A stretch of DNA of 64,000 nt. It comes from Atherix ibis (taxonomy: Eukaryota > Arthropoda > Insecta > Diptera > Athericidae). A program made the position numbers and the translations under genes. Positions 12,740 through 27,530 of the stretch are shown piece after piece. The stretch lies in NCBI GenBank assembly GCA_958298945.1, contig OY282608.1, positions 14,609,933 through 14,673,932 of the forward strand, in the 5' to 3' direction. Below the pieces are notes generated by a model, which saw only the letters and a list, made by a program, of their open reading frames with translations, searched no databases and was not told where the DNA came from. Within the stretch, counting starts at the first letter, position 1; every line of letters starts with the position of its first letter.

Positions 12740-12928
12740 AAACCAACAAACCAACAAACCAACAAACCAACAAACCAACAAACCAACAAACCAACAAACC
12801 AACAAACCAACAAACCAACAAACCAACAAACCAACAAACCAACAAACCAACAAACCAACAAACCAACAAACCAACAAACCAACAAACCAACAAACCAACA
12901 AACCAACAAACCAACAAACCAACAAACC
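12740..12928 (+). repeat. One of the longest perfect octamer cores, about 189 bp
   Basis: From the AACAGAGAAACC variant to the substitution at 12929 (AACCCAC) the sequence is plain AACAAACC, about 23 units. Comparable cores lie at about 15227-15398, 20529-20696, 26384-26563, 28775-28952 and 31523-31683. Each follows an AACAGAGAAACC or AACAGACAAACC variant, so they are homologous P cores. Confidence 0.88.
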
Positions 12929-13865
12929 CACAAACCAACAAACCAACAAACCAATAAACCAACAAACCAACAGACCAACAAACGAACAAACCAACAAACA
13001 AACAAACCAACAAACCAACAAACCAACAAACCAAGTAACCAACAAACCAACAAACCAACAAACCAAAAAATCAAGAAACCAACAAGCCAACAAACCAACA
13101 AACCAACAAACCAACAAACAAACAAACCAACAAACCAACAAACCAACAAACCAACAAACCAACAAACCAACAAACCAACAAACCAACAAACCAACAAACC
13201 AACAAACGAACAAACAAACAAACCAACAAACGAACAAACCAACAAACCAACAAACCAACAAACCAACAAACCAACAAACGAACAAACCAAAAAACCAAGA
13301 AACCAACAAGCCAACAAACCGACAAACCAACAAACCAACAAACCAACAAACCAACAAACCAACAAACCAACAAACCAACAAACCAACAAACCAACAAACC
13401 AACAAACCAACAAACCAACAAACCAACAAACCAACAAACCAATAAACCAACAAACCAACAAACGAAGAAACCAACAAACAAACAAACCAACAAACCAACA
13501 AACCAACAAACCAAGTAACCAACAAACCAACAAACCAACAAACCAAGAAACCATTAAAACAACAAACCAACAAGCCAACAAACCAACAAACCAACAAACC
13601 AACAAACCACCAAACTAACAAACTAACAAACCAACAGGCAAACAAACCAACAAACCAACAAACCTTCAAACCAAGTAACCAACAAACCAACAAACCAACT
13701 AGCCAACAAACCAACAAACCAACAAACGAACAAACCAACAAACGAACAAACGAACAAACGAACAAACCAACAAACCAACAAACCAAGTAACCAACAAACG
13801 AACAAACGAACAAACGAACAAACCAACAAACCAACAAACCAACAAACCAAGTAACCAACAAACCA

Positions 13866-16315
13866 ACAAACGAACAAAACCAACAAACAAACAAACCAAC
13901 AAACGAACAAACCAACAAACGAATAAATGAACAAACCAACAAACCAACTAACCAACAAACCAAGAAACCAAGAAGTCACCAAACCAACAAGCCAACAAAC
14001 CAACAAACCAACAACCTAACAAACCAACAAACCAACAACCCAACAAACCAACAAACGAAAAAAAAACAAACCAACAAACGAAAAAAAAAACAAACCAACA
14101 AACCAACAAACCAATAAACCAACAAACCAACAAACGAGCAAACCATCAAACAAACAAACCAACAAACCGACAAACCAACAAACCAAGTAACCAACAAACC
14201 AACAAACCAACAAACCAACAAACCAAGAACCCATTAAACCAACAAACCAACAAGCCAACAAACCAACAAACCAAAAAATCTACAAACCAACAAACCAACA
14301 AACTAACAAACCAACAAGCCAACAAACCAACAAACTAACAAACCAACAAACCAAGTAACCAACAAACCAACAAACCAACTAGCCAACAAACCAACAAACC
14401 AACAAACGAACAAACCAATAAACGAACAAACCAACAAACCAACAAACCAACAAACGAACAAACCAACAAACGAACAAACGAACAAACCAACAAACCAAGT
14501 AACCAACAAACCAACAAACGAACGAACCAACAAAAAAACAGACCAACAAACGAACAAACCAACAAACGAACAAACCAACAAACCAACAAACCAACAAACC
14601 AACAAACCAAAAAACCAAGAAACCAACAAGCCAACAAACCAACAAACCAACAAACCAACAAACCAACAAACCAACAAACCAACAAACCAACAAACCAACA
14701 AACCAACAAACCAACAAACCAACAAACCAACAAACCAACAAACCAACAAACCAACAAACCAACAAACCAACAAACGAACAAGCAAACAAACCAACAAACG
14801 AACAAACCAACAAACCAACAAACCAACAAACCAAAAAACCAACAAACCAAAAAACAGAGAAACCAACAAGTCAACAAACCAACAAACCAACAAACCAACA
14901 AACCAACAAACCAACAAACCAACAAACCAACAAACCAACAAACCAACAAACCAACAAACCAACAAACCAACAAACCAACAAACCAACAAACCAACAAACC
15001 AAAAAACCAAGAAACCAACAAGCCAACAAACCAACAAACCAACAAACCAACAAATCAACAAACCAACAAACCAACATACCAACAAACCAACAAACCAACA
15101 AACCAACAAACCAACAAACCAACAAACCAACAAACCAACAAACGAACAAACAAACAAACCAACAAACGAACAAACCAACAAACCAACAAACCAACAAACC
15201 AACAAACCAAAAAACAGAGAAACCAACAAGCCAACAAACCAACAAACCAACAAACCAACAAACCAACAAACCAACAAACCAACAAACCAACAAACCAACA
15301 AACCAACAAACCAACAAACCAACAAACCAACAAACCAACAAACCAACAAACCAACAAACCAACAAACCAACAAACCAACAAACCAACAAACCAACAAACT
15401 AACAAACCAACAAACCAACAAACCAACAAACCAACAAACCAACAAACCAATAAACCAACAAACCAACAGACTAACAAACGAACAAACCAACAAACAAACA
15501 AACCAACAAACCAACAAACCAACAAACCAAGTAACCAACAAACCAACAAACCAACAAACCAAAAAATCAAGAAACCAACAAGCCAACAAACCAACAAACC
15601 AACAAACCAACAAACAAACAAACCAACAAACCAACAAACCAACAAACCAACAAACCAACAAACCAACAAACCAACAAACCAACAAACCAACAAACCAACA
15701 AACGAACAAACAAACAAACCAACAAACGAACAAACCAACAAACCAACAAACCAACAAACCAACAAACCAACAAACGAACAAACCAAAAAACCAAGAAACC
15801 AACAAGCCAACAAACCGACAAACCAACAAACCAACAAACCAACAAACCAACAAACCAACAAACCAACAAACCAACAAACCAACAAACCAACAAACCAACA
15901 AACCAACAAACCAACAAACCAACAAACCAACAAACCAATAAACCAACAAACCAACAAACGAAGAAACCAACAAACAAACAAACCAACAAACCAACAAACC
16001 AACAAACCAAGTAACCAACAAACCAACAAACCAACAAACCAACAAACCAACAAACCAAGAAACCATTAAAACAACAAACCAACAAGCCAACAAACCAACA
16101 AACCAACAAACCAACAAACCACCAAACTAACAAACTAACAAACCAACAGGCCAACAAACCAACAAACCAACAAACCTTCAAACCAAGTAACCAACAAACC
16201 AACAAACCAACTAGCCAACAAACCAACAAACCAACAAACGAACAAACCAACAAACGAACAAACGAACAAACGAACAAACGAACAAACCAACAAACCAACA
16301 AACCAATAAATCAAC
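13866..16315 (+). repeat. Tandem duplication of about 2.45-2.5 kb, copy 2
   Basis: Repeats AAGAAGTCACCAAACC (13971), both A-tracts (14058-14090), GAGCAAACCATC, AGAACCCATTAAACC (near 14227), CGAACGAACC (14519), AACAGAGAAACC (near 14853 and 15212), CCATTAAAAC (16063) and AACCTTCAAACC (16173) in the order of copy 1. TTCAAACC after AACC is seen only in these two copies. Confidence 0.84.
14058..14090 (+). repeat. A-tract pair A9 and A10
   Basis: A-runs at 14058-14066 and 14081-14090, each after AACG, in the third A-tract C head. They differ by one A from the partner 2.46 kb upstream, as expected of homopolymer slippage or of read error in homopolymers. Confidence 0.88.
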
Positions 16316-17625
16316 AAACCAACAAACCAACAAGCCAACAAACTAACAAACCAACAAACCAACAAACGAACAAACAAACAAATTAACAAACCAACAAACC
16401 AACAAACCAACAAACCAACAAACCAACAAGCCAACAAACCAACAAACCAACAAGCCAACAAACTAACAAACCAACAAACCAACAAACCCACAAACCAATA
16501 AATCAACAAACCAAGAAACCAAGAAACCAACAAACCAACAAGCCAACAAACCAACAAACCAACAAACCAACAAACCAACAAACCAACAAACCAACAAACC
16601 AACAAACCAACAAACCAACAAACCAACAAACCAACAAACGAACAAACAAACAAACCAACAAACCAACAAACCAAAAAACCAACAAACCAACAAACCAACA
16701 AGCCAACAAACCAACAAACCAACAAACCAAGTAACCAACAAACCAAGAAACCAACAAGCCAACAAACCAATAAACCAACAAACGAACAAACAAACATCCG
16801 AACAAATTAACAAACCAACAAACCAACAAACCAACAAACCAACAAACCAACAAGCCAACAAACCAACAAACCAACAAGCCAACAAACTAACAAACCAACA
16901 AACCAACAAACGAACAAACAAACCAACAAACAAACAAACCAACAAACCAACAAACCAACAAACCAAAAAGTCAACAAACCAACAAACCAACAAACCAACA
17001 AACCAACAAGTCAACAAACCAACAAACCAACAAACGAACAAACAAACAAACCAACAAACCAACAAACCAAAAAACCAACAAACCAACAAACCAACAAGCC
17101 AACAAACCAACAAACCAACAAACCAAGTAACCAACAAACCAAGAAACCAACAAGCCAACAAACCAATAAACCAACAAACGAACAAACAAACATCCGAATA
17201 AATTAACAAACCAACAAACCAACAAACCAACAAACCAACAAACCAACAAGCCAACAAACCAACAAACCAACAAGCCAACAAACTAACAAACCAACAAACC
17301 AACAAACGAACAAACAAACAAACCAACAAACAAACAAACCAACAAACCAACAAACCAACAAACCAACAAACCAAAAAGTCAACAAACCAACAAACCAACA
17401 AACCCACAAATTAACAAACCAACAAGTCAACAAACCAACAAACCAACAAGCCAACAAACCAACAAGCCAACAAACCAACAAACCAACAAACGAATAAACA
17501 AACAAGCCAACAAACCAACAAACCAACAAACCAACAAGCCAACAAGCCAACAAACGAACAAACAAACAAACAAACAAACCAACAAACCAACAAACCAACA
17601 AACCAAGTAACCAACAAACCAACAA
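16315..17625 (+). repeat. B-type module with an internal duplication of about 400 bp
   Basis: ACATCCGAACAAATTA at 16794 recurs as ACATCCGAATAAATTA at 17190, an offset of 396 bp. The surrounding CAAAAAACC, AAGTAACC, AAGAAACCAACAAGCC and CCAAAAAGTCAAC variants repeat with the same or nearly the same spacing. The doubled part covers about 16.60-17.00 and 17.00-17.39 kb. The block ends in AAAACCAACTAAC, the entry to module C. Confidence 0.78.
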
Positions 17626-19860
17626 ACGAACAAAACCAACTAACAAACAAACCAACAAACGAACAAACCAACAAACGAATAAACCAACAAACCAACAAAC
17701 CAACTAACCAACAAACCAAGAAACCAAGAAGCCAAGAAACCAGCAAGCCAACAACCCAACAAACGAACAAACAAACAAACCAACAAACCAATAAACCAAC
17801 AAACGAACAAACAAACAAACCAACAAACCAATAAACCAACAAACTAACAAACGAGCAAACCAACAAACAAACAAACCAACAAACCGACCAACCAACAAAC
17901 CAAGTAACCAACAAACCAACAAACCAACAAACCAACAAACGAAGAACCCATTAAACCAACAAACCAACAAGCCAACAAACCAACAAACCAACAAACCTAC
18001 AAACCAACAAACCAACAAACTAACAAACCAACAAACCAACAAACAAACAAACCAACAAACCGACAAACCAACAAACCAAGTAACCAACAAACCAACAAAC
18101 CAACAAACCAACAAACCGAGAACCCATTAAACCAACAAACCAATAAGCCAACAAACGAACAAACCAACAAACCAACAAACCAACAAACGAACAAACCTAC
18201 AAACGAACAAACGAACAAACCAACAAACCAAGTAACCAACAAACCAACAAACGAACGAACCAACAAACAAACAAACCAACAAACGAACAAACCAACAAAC
18301 GAACAAACCAACAAACCAACAAACCAACAAACCAACAAACCAAAAAACCAAGAAACCAACAAGCCAACAAACCAACAAACCAACAAACCAACAAACCAAC
18401 AAACCAAAAAACCAACAAACCAACAAACCAACAAACCAACAAACCAACAAACCAACAAACGAACAAACAAACAAACCAACAAACCAACAAACCAACAAAC
18501 CAAAAAACCAACAAACCAACAAACCAACAAGCCAACAAACCAACAAACCAACAAACCAAGTAACCAACAAACCAAGAAACTAACAAGCCAACAAGCCAAT
18601 AAACCAACAAACGAACAAACCAACAAACGAACACACCAACAAACCAACAAACCAACAAACGAACAAACCAACAAACCAACAAGCCTTCAAACGAACAAAC
18701 CAACAAGCCAACAAACCAACAAACCAACAAACTAACAAACAAACAAACCAACAAACAAACAAACCAACAAACCAACAAACCAACAAACCAACAAGCAAAC
18801 AAACCAACAAACCGACAAGCCAACAAACCAACAAGCCAACAAATTAACAAACCAACAAACGAACATACAAACAAACCAACAAACCAACAAACCAACAAAC
18901 CAACAAGCCAACAAACCAACAAGCCAACAAACCCACAAACCAACAAGCCAACAAACCAACAAATCTACAAACGAACAAACAAACAAACCAACAAACCAAC
19001 AAATCAACAAACCAACAAACCAACAAACCAACAAACAAACAAACCAACAAACCAACAAACCAACAAACCAACAAACCAACAAACCAACAAACCAAGTAAC
19101 CAACAAACCAACAAACCAACAAACCAACAAACCAGCAAACCAACAAACCAACAAACCAACAAACCAACAAACCAACAAACCAACAAGCCAACAAACCAAC
19201 AAACCAACAAATCAACAAACCAAGTAACCAACAAACCAACAAACCAACAAGACAACATACCAACAAACCAACAAACGAACAAACGAACAAACCAACAAAC
19301 GAACAAACCAACAAACAAACAAAAAAACAAACGAACAAACCGACAAACCAACAAGCCAACAAACCAAGAAACCAACAAACCAACAAGCCAACAAACCAAC
19401 AAACCAACAAACGAACAAACAAACAAACCCACAAACCAACAAACCAACTAACCAAGTAACAACCAAACCAACAAACGAACAAAAACAACAAACAAACAAA
19501 CCAACAAACGAACAAACCAACAAACCAACAAACTAAAAAACGAAGTAACCAACAAACCAACAAACCAACAAACCAAGAAATCAACAAACCAACAAACCAA
19601 CAAGCCAACAAACCAATAAACCAACAAACCAACAAACCAACAAACCAACAAACTAAAAAATTAAGTAACCAACAAACCAACAAACCAACAAACCAACAAA
19701 CCAAGAAATTAACAAACCAACAAACCAACAAGCCAACAAACCAACAAACCAACAAACCAACAAATCAACAAACCAACAAACTAACAAACCAACAAGATAA
19801 CAAACCAACAAACCAACAAACCAACAAACCAAGTAACCAACAAATCAACAACCAACTAGC
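17626..19860 (+). repeat. C-D round 1
   Basis: C: AAGCCAAGAAACCAGCAAGCC near 17730, GAGCAAACC (17853), CCGACCAACC (17884), AGAACCCATT near 17945 and again near 18120, CGAACGAACC near 18250, CAAAAAACCAAGAAACC near 18340. D: AACACACC near 18632, ACATACAAAC near 18864, AAGACAACATACC near 19250, GTAACAACC near 19456, two CTAAAAAA sites (near 19533 and 19654), AAGATAAC near 19794, ending at CAACCAACTAGCC (about 19849-19861). The second CTAAAAAA site continues as ATTAAG, a private change. Confidence 0.83.
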
Positions 19861-22255
19861 CAAAAAACCAACAAACTAACAAACGAACAAACGAACAAAC
19901 CAACAAACAAACAAACGAACAAACCAACAAACCAACAAACTAACAAACGAAAAACCAATAAACCAACAAACCAACAAACCAAGAAACCAACAAATCAACA
20001 AACCAACAAGCCAACAAACCAACAAACCAACAGACCAACAAACCAACAAACCAACAAACCAACAAACCAACAAACCAACAAACCAACAAACCAACAAACC
20101 AACAAACCAACAAACCAACAAACGAACAAACAAACAAACCAACAAACCAACAAACCAACAAACCAACAAACCAACAAGCCAACAAACCAATAAACCAACA
20201 AATAAACAAACGAACAAACCAACAAACGAACAAACCAACAAACCAACAAACCAACAAACGAACAAACGAACAAACCAACAAGCCAACAAACCAACAAACC
20301 AACAAACCAACAAACCAACAAACCAACAAACCAACAAACGAACAAACAAACAAACCAACAAACCAACAAACCAACAAACCAACAAGAAAACAAACCAACA
20401 AACCAACAAACCAACAAACCAACAAACCAACAAACCAACAAACCAACAAACGAACAAACAAACAAACCAACAAACGAACAAACCAACAAACCAACAAACC
20501 AACAAACCAAAAAACAGAGAAACCAACAAGCCAACAAACCAACAAACCAACAAACCAACAAACCAACAAACCAACAAACCAACAAACCAACAAACCAACA
20601 AACCAACAAACCAACAAACCAACAAACCAACAAACCAACAAACCAACAAACCAACAAACCAACAAACCAACAAACCAACAAACCAACAAACCAACTAACC
20701 AACAAACCAACAAACCAACAAACTAAGAAACCAACAAACTAACAAGGCAACAAAACAACAAACCAACAAACCAACAAACGAACAAACCAACAAACGAACA
20801 AACCAACAAACCAAGAAACGAACAAACCAACAAACCAACAAGCCAACAAACCAACAAACCAACAAACCAACAAACCAATAAACCAACAAACCAAGAACCC
20901 ATTAAACCAACAAACCAACAAGCCAACAAACCAACAAACCAAAAAATCTACAAACCAACAAACCAACAAACTAACAAACCAATAAGCCAACAAACCAACA
21001 AACTAACAAACCAACAAACCAAGGAACCAACAAACAAACAAACCAACTAGCCAACAAACCAACAAACCAACAAACGAACAAACGAACAAACCAACAAACG
21101 AACAAACCAACAAACCAACAAACCAACAAACGAACAAACCAACAAACGAACAAACGAACAAACCAACAAACCAAGTAACCAACAAACCAACAAACGAACG
21201 AACCAACAAACAAACAGACCAACAAACGAACAAACCAACAAACGAACAAACGAACAAACCAACAAACCAACAAACCAACAAACCAAAAAACCAAGAAACC
21301 AACAAGCCAACAAACCAACAAACCAACAAACCAACAAACCAACAAACCAACAAACCAACAAACCAACAAACCAACAAACCAACAAACCAACAAACCAACA
21401 AACCAACAAACCAACAAACCAACAAACCAACAAACCAACAAACCAACAAACCAACAAACCAACAAACCAACAAACCAACAAACGAACAAACAAACAAACC
21501 AACAAACGAACAAACCAACAAACCAACAAACCAACAAACCAAAAAACAGAGAAACCAACAAGCCAACAAACCAACAAACCAACAAACCAACAAACCAACA
21601 AACCAACAAACCAACAAACCAACAAACCAACAAACCAACAAACCAACAAACCAACAAACCAACAAACCAACAAACCAACAAACCAACAAACCAACAAACC
21701 AACAAACCAACTAACCAACAAACCAACAAACCAACAAACCAATAAACCAACAAACCAACAGACCAACAAACGAACAAACCAACAAACAAACAAACCAACA
21801 AACCAACAAACCAACAAACCAAGTAACCAACAAACCAACAAACCAACAAACAAAAAAACCAAGAAACCAACAAGCCAACAAACCAACAAACCAACAAACC
21901 AACAAACCAACAAACCAACAAACCAACAAACCAACAAACCAACAAACCAACAAACCAACAAACGAACAAACAAACAAACCAACAAACGAACAATCCAACA
22001 AACCAACAAACCAACAAACCAAAAAACCAAGAAACCAACAAGCCAACAAACCAACAAACCAACAAACCAACAAACCAACAAACCAACAAACCAACAAACC
22101 AACAAATCAACAAACCAACAAACCAACAAACCAACAAACCAACAAACCAATAAACCAACAAACCAACAAACGAACAAACCAACAAACAAACAAACCAACA
22201 AACCAACAAACCAACAAACCAAGTAACCAACAAACCAACAAACCAACAAACCAAG
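19861..22255 (+). repeat. P module, round 1-2
   Basis: Begins with CTAGCC and CGAAAAACCAATAAACC (near 19948). It includes a changed 325-bp-module relative ending CTAAGAAACC...CTAACAAGGCAAC near 20724-20750, AACAGAGAAACC near 20515 and 21547, CGAACGAACC near 21195, and long perfect cores (20529-20696; much of 21305-21480 and 21560-21700). Confidence 0.78.
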
Positions 22256-23320
22256 AAACCATTAAAACAACAAACCAACAAGCCAACAAACCAACAAACC
22301 AACAAACCAACAAACCAACAAACCACCAAACCAACAAACTAAGAAACCAACAGGCCAACAAACCAACAAACCAACAAACCAACAAACCAAGTAACCAACA
22401 AACCAACAAACCAACTAGCCAACAAACCAACAAACCAACAAACGAACAAACCAACAAACGAACAAACGAACAAACCAACAAACCAACAAACCAAGTAACC
22501 AACAAACCAACAAACGAACAACCCAATCAAACAAACCAACAAACGAACAAACCAACAAACGAACAAACCAACAAACGAACAAACCAACAAACCAACAAAC
22601 CAATAAATCAACAAACCAAGAAACCAAGAAACCAACAAACCAACAAGCCAACAAACCAACAAACCAACAAACCAACAAACCAACAAACCAACAAACCAAC
22701 AAACCAACAAACCAACAAACCAACAAACGAACAAACAAACAAACCAACAAACCAACAAACCAAAAAACCAACAAACCAACAAACCAACAAGCCAACAAAC
22801 CAACAAACCAACAAACCAAGTAACCAACAAACCAAGAAACCAACAAGCCAACAAACCAATAAACCAACAAACGAACAAACGAACAAACAAACATCCGAAC
22901 AAATTAACAAACCAACAAACCAACAAACGAACAAACCAACAAACCAACAAGCCAACAAACCAACAAACCAACAAGCCAACAAACCAACAAACCAACAAAC
23001 CAACAAACGAACAAACAAACAAACCAACAAACAAACAAACCAACAAACCAACAAACCAAAAAGTCAACAAACCAACAAACCAACAAACCAACAAACCAAC
23101 AAACCAACAAGTCAACAAACCAACAAACCAACAATCCAACAAACCAACAAGCCAACAAACCAACAAACCAACAAACGAATAAACAAACAAGCCAACAAAC
23201 CAACAAACCAACAAACCAACAAGCCAACAAGCCAACAAACGAACAAACAAACAAACAAACAAACTAACAAACCAACAAACCAACAAACCAAGTAACCAAC
23301 AAACCAACAAACGAACAAAA
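22256..23320 (+). repeat. B module, full-length copy (round 2)
   Basis: Ordered markers: ACCATTAAAACAAC (22258), ACCACCAAACC, CTAAGAAACCAACAGGCC near 22338 (other copies have CTAACAAACC), AACTAGCC near 22414, CAACCCAATCAAAC near 22508 (others have CAACACAATC), AAGAAACCAAGAAACC near 22618, ACATCCGAACAAATTA (22891), AAAAAGTCAAC near 23058. It joins module C at AAAACCAACTAAC. Confidence 0.85.
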
Positions 23321-25580
23321 CCAACTAACAAACAAACCAACAAACGAACAAACCAACAAACGAATAAACCAACAAACCAACAAACCAACTAACCAACAAA
23401 CCAAGAAACCAAGAAGCCAAGAAACCAGCAAGCCAACAACCCAACAAACGAACAAACAAACAAACCAACAAACCAATAAACCAACAAACGAACAAACAAA
23501 CAAACCAACAAACCAATAAACCAACAAACCAACAAACGAGCAAACCAACAAACAAACAAACCAACAAACCGACCAACCAACAAACCAAGTAACCAACAAA
23601 CCAACAAACCAACAAAACAAGAACCCATTAAACCAACAAACCAACAAGCCTACAAACCAACAAACCAACAAACCTACAAACCAACAAACCAACAAACTAA
23701 CAAACCAACAAACAAACAAACCAACAAAACGACAAACCAACAAACCAAGTAACCAACAAACCAACAAACCAACAAACCAACAAACCGAGAACCCATTAAA
23801 CCAACAAACCAACAAGCCAACAAACGAACAAACCAACAAACCAACAAACCAACAAACGAACAAACCTACAAACGAACAAACGAACAAACCAACAAACCAA
23901 GTAACCAACAAACCAACAAACGAACGAACCAACAAACAAACAAACCAACAAACGAACAAACCAACAAACGAACAAACCAACAAACCAACAAACCAACAAA
24001 CCAACAAACCAAAAAACCAAGAATCCAACAAGCCAGCAAACCAACAAACCAACAAACCAACAAACCAACAAACCAACAAACCAAAAAACCAACAAACCAA
24101 CAAACCAACAAACCAACAAACCAACAAACCAACAAACCAACAAACGAACAAACAAACAAACCAACAAACCAACAAACCAACAAACCAAAAAACCAACAAA
24201 CCAACAAACCAACAAGCCAACAAACCAACAAACCAACAAACCAAATAACCAACAAACCAAGAAACCAACAAGCCAACAAACCAATAAACCAACAAACGAA
24301 CAAACCAACAAACGGACACACCAACAAACGAACAAACCAACAAGCCAACAAACCAACAAACCAACAAACTAACAAACAAACAAACCAACAAACAAACAAA
24401 CCAACAAACCAACAAACCAACAAACCAACAAACCAACAAGCCACCAAACCAACAAACCGACAAGCCAACAAACCAACAAGCCAACAAACCAACAAACCAA
24501 CAAACGAACATACAAACAAACCAACAAACCAACAAACCAACAAACCAACAAACCAACAAGCCAACAAGCCAACAAACGAACAAACAAATAAACCAACAAA
24601 CCAACAAACCAACAAACGAACAAACCAACAAACCAACAAGCCAACAAACCAACAAACCAACAAGCCAACAAACCCACAAACCAACAAGCCAACAAACCAA
24701 CAAATCTACAAACGAACAAACAAACAAACCAACAAACCAACAAATCAACAAACCAACAAACCAACAAACCAACAAACAAACAAACCAACAAACCAATAAA
24801 CCAACAAACCAACAAACCAACAAACCAACAAACCAAGTAACCAACAAACCAACAAACCAACAAACCAACAAACCAGCAAACCAACAAACCAACAAACAAA
24901 CAAACCAACAAACCAACAAGCCAACAAACCAACAAACCAACAAATCAACAAACCCAGTAACCAACAAACCAACAAACCAACAAGACAACAAACCAACAAA
25001 CCAACAAACGAAAAAACGAACAAACCAACAAACGAACAAACCAACAAACAAACAAACAATCAAACGAACAAACCAACAAACCAACAAGCCAACAAACCAA
25101 CAAACCAACAAACCAACAAGCCAACAAACCAACAAACCAACAAACGAACAAACAAACAAACCCACAAACCAACAAACCAAGTAACAACCAAACCAACAAA
25201 CGAACAAAAACAACAAACAAACAAACCAACAAACGAACAAACGAACAAACCAACAAACCAACAAACTAAAAAACGAAGTAACCAACAAACCAACAAACTA
25301 ACAAACCAAGAAACCAACAAACCAACAAACCAACAAGCCAACAAACCAATAAACCAACAAACCAACAAACCAACAAACCAACAAACTAAAAAACCAAGTA
25401 ACCAACAAACCAACAAACCAACAAACCAAGAAATTAACAAACCAACAAACCAACAAGCCAACAAACCAACAAACCAACAAACCAACAAACCAACAAACCA
25501 ACAAACTAACAAACCAACAAGATAACAAACGAACAAACCAACAAACCAACAAACCAAGTAACCAACAAATCAACAACCAA
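23321..25580 (+). repeat. C-D round 2
   Basis: Offset from round 1 is about 5,685 bp at CCGACCAACC (17884 and 23569). C markers: CAGCAAGCCAACAACCC near 23425, AGAACCCATT near 23622 and near 23790, CGAACGAACC near 23923, CAAAAAACCAAGAATCC near 24010. D markers: ACGGACACACC (24312), AAGACAACAAACC near 24983, GTAACAACC near 25183, CTAAAAAACGAAG near 25266, CTAAAAAACCAAG near 25386, AAGATAAC near 25520, ending at CAACCAACTAGCC near 25574-25586. Confidence 0.84.
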
Positions 25581-27530
25581 CTAGCCAACAAACCAACAAA
25601 CTAACAAACGAACAAACGAACAAACCAACAAACGAACAAACGAACAAACCAACAAACCAACAAACTAACAAACGAAAAACCAATAAACCAACAAGCCAAC
25701 AAACCAACGAACCAACAAACCAACAAGCCAACAAACCAACAAACCAACAAACCAACAAACCAACAAACGAACAAACAAACAAACCAACAAACCAACAAAC
25801 CAACAAACCAACAAACCAACAAGCCAACAAACCAATAAACCAACAAATGAACAAACGAACAAACCAACAAACGAACAAACCAACAAACCAACAAACCAAC
25901 AAACGAACAAACGAACAAACGAACAAACCAACAAGCCAACAAACCAACAAACCAACAAACCAACAAACCAACAAACCAACAAACCAACAAACCAACAAAC
26001 CAACAAACCAACAAACGAACAAACAAACAAACCAAGTAACCAACAAACCAACAAACGAACGAACCAACAAACAAACAGACCAACAAACGAACAAACCAAC
26101 AAACGAACAAACCAACAAACCAACAAACCAACAAACCAACAAACCAAAAAACCAAGAAACCAACAAGCCAACAAACCAACAAACCAACAAACCAACAAAC
26201 CAACAAACCAACAAACCAAAAAACCAACAAACCAACAAACCAACAAACCAACAAACCAACAAACCAACAAACCAACAAACCAACAAACCAACAAACCAAC
26301 AAACCAACAAACCAACAAACGAACAAACAAACAAACCAACAAACCAACAAACCAACAAACCAAAAAACAGACAAACCAACAAGCCAACAAACCAACAAAC
26401 CAACAAACCAACAAACCAACAAACCAACAAACCAACAAACCAACAAACCAACAAACCAACAAACCAACAAACCAACAAACCAACAAACCAACAAACCAAC
26501 AAACCAACAAACCAACAAACCAACAAACCAACAAACCAACAAACCAACAAACCAACAAACCAATCAACCAACAAACCAACAGACCAACAAACGAACAAAC
26601 CAACAAACAAACAAACCAACAAACCAACAAACCAACAAACCAAGTAACCAACAAACCAACAAACTAACAAACCAAAAAACCAAGAAACCAACAAGCCAAC
26701 AAACCAACAAACCAACAAACCAACAAACCAACAAACCAACAAACCAACAAACCAACAAACCAACAAACCAACAAACCAACAAACCAACAAACCAACAAAC
26801 CAACAAACCAACAAACAAACAAACCAACAAACGAACAAACCAACAAACCAACAAACCAACAAACCAACAAACCAACAAACCAACAAACCAAAAAACCAAG
26901 AAACCAACAAGCCAACAAACCAACAAACCAACAAACCAACAAACCAACAAACCAACAAACCAACAAACCAACAAACCAACAAACCAACAAATCAACAAAC
27001 CAACAAACCAACAAACCAATAAACCAACAAACCAACAAACGAACAAACCAACAAACAAACAAACCAACAAACCAACAAACCAACAAACCAAGTAACCAAC
27101 AAACCAACAAACCAACAAACCAACAAACCAAGAAACCATTAAAACAACAAACCAACAAGCCAACAAACCAACAAACCAACAAACCAACAAACCACCAAAC
27201 CAACAAACTAACAAACCAACAGGCCAACAAACCAACAAACCAACAAACCAACAAACCAACAAACCAAGTAACCAACAAATCAACAACCAACTAGCCAACA
27301 AACCAACAAACTAACAAACGAACAAACGAACAAACCAACAAACGAACAAACGAACAAACCAACAAACCAACAAACTAACAAACGAAAAACCAATAAACCA
27401 ACAAGCCAACAAACCAACGAACCAACAAACCAACAAACCAACAAACCAACAAACCAACAAACCAACAAACCAACAAACCAACAAACCAACAAACCAACAA
27501 ACCAACAAACCAACAAACCAACAAACCAAC
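25581..27530 (+). repeat. P module, round 2-3
   Basis: Starts with CTAGCC (25581) and CGAAAAACCAATAAACC near 25673. It contains AATGAACAAACGAAC near 25850, CGAACGAACC near 26056, AACAGACAAACC near 26366 followed by a perfect core 26384-26563, and CCAATCAACC near 26560. A B start (ACCATTAAAAC near 27135, AACAGGCC near 27218) is cut short and followed by a second CAACCAACTAGCC near 27284, so part of B is deleted here. Confidence 0.78.

Larger units (their letters stand above)
11400..13865 (+). repeat. Tandem duplication of about 2.45-2.5 kb, copy 1
   Basis: C head with A-tracts (11.48-11.9 kb), then P-type cores marked by CGAACGAACC (12071), ACAAAAAAACAGACC and two AACAGAGAAACC sites (near 12390 and 12733), then a B start (ACCATTAAAAC at 13550, AACCTTCAAACC at 13661). 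Offsets to copy 2 are about 2,460 bp at AGAACCCATT, 2,448 at CGAACGAACC and 2,512 at CCATTAAAAC, so about eight octamers were gained within the second copy. Confidence 0.84.
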
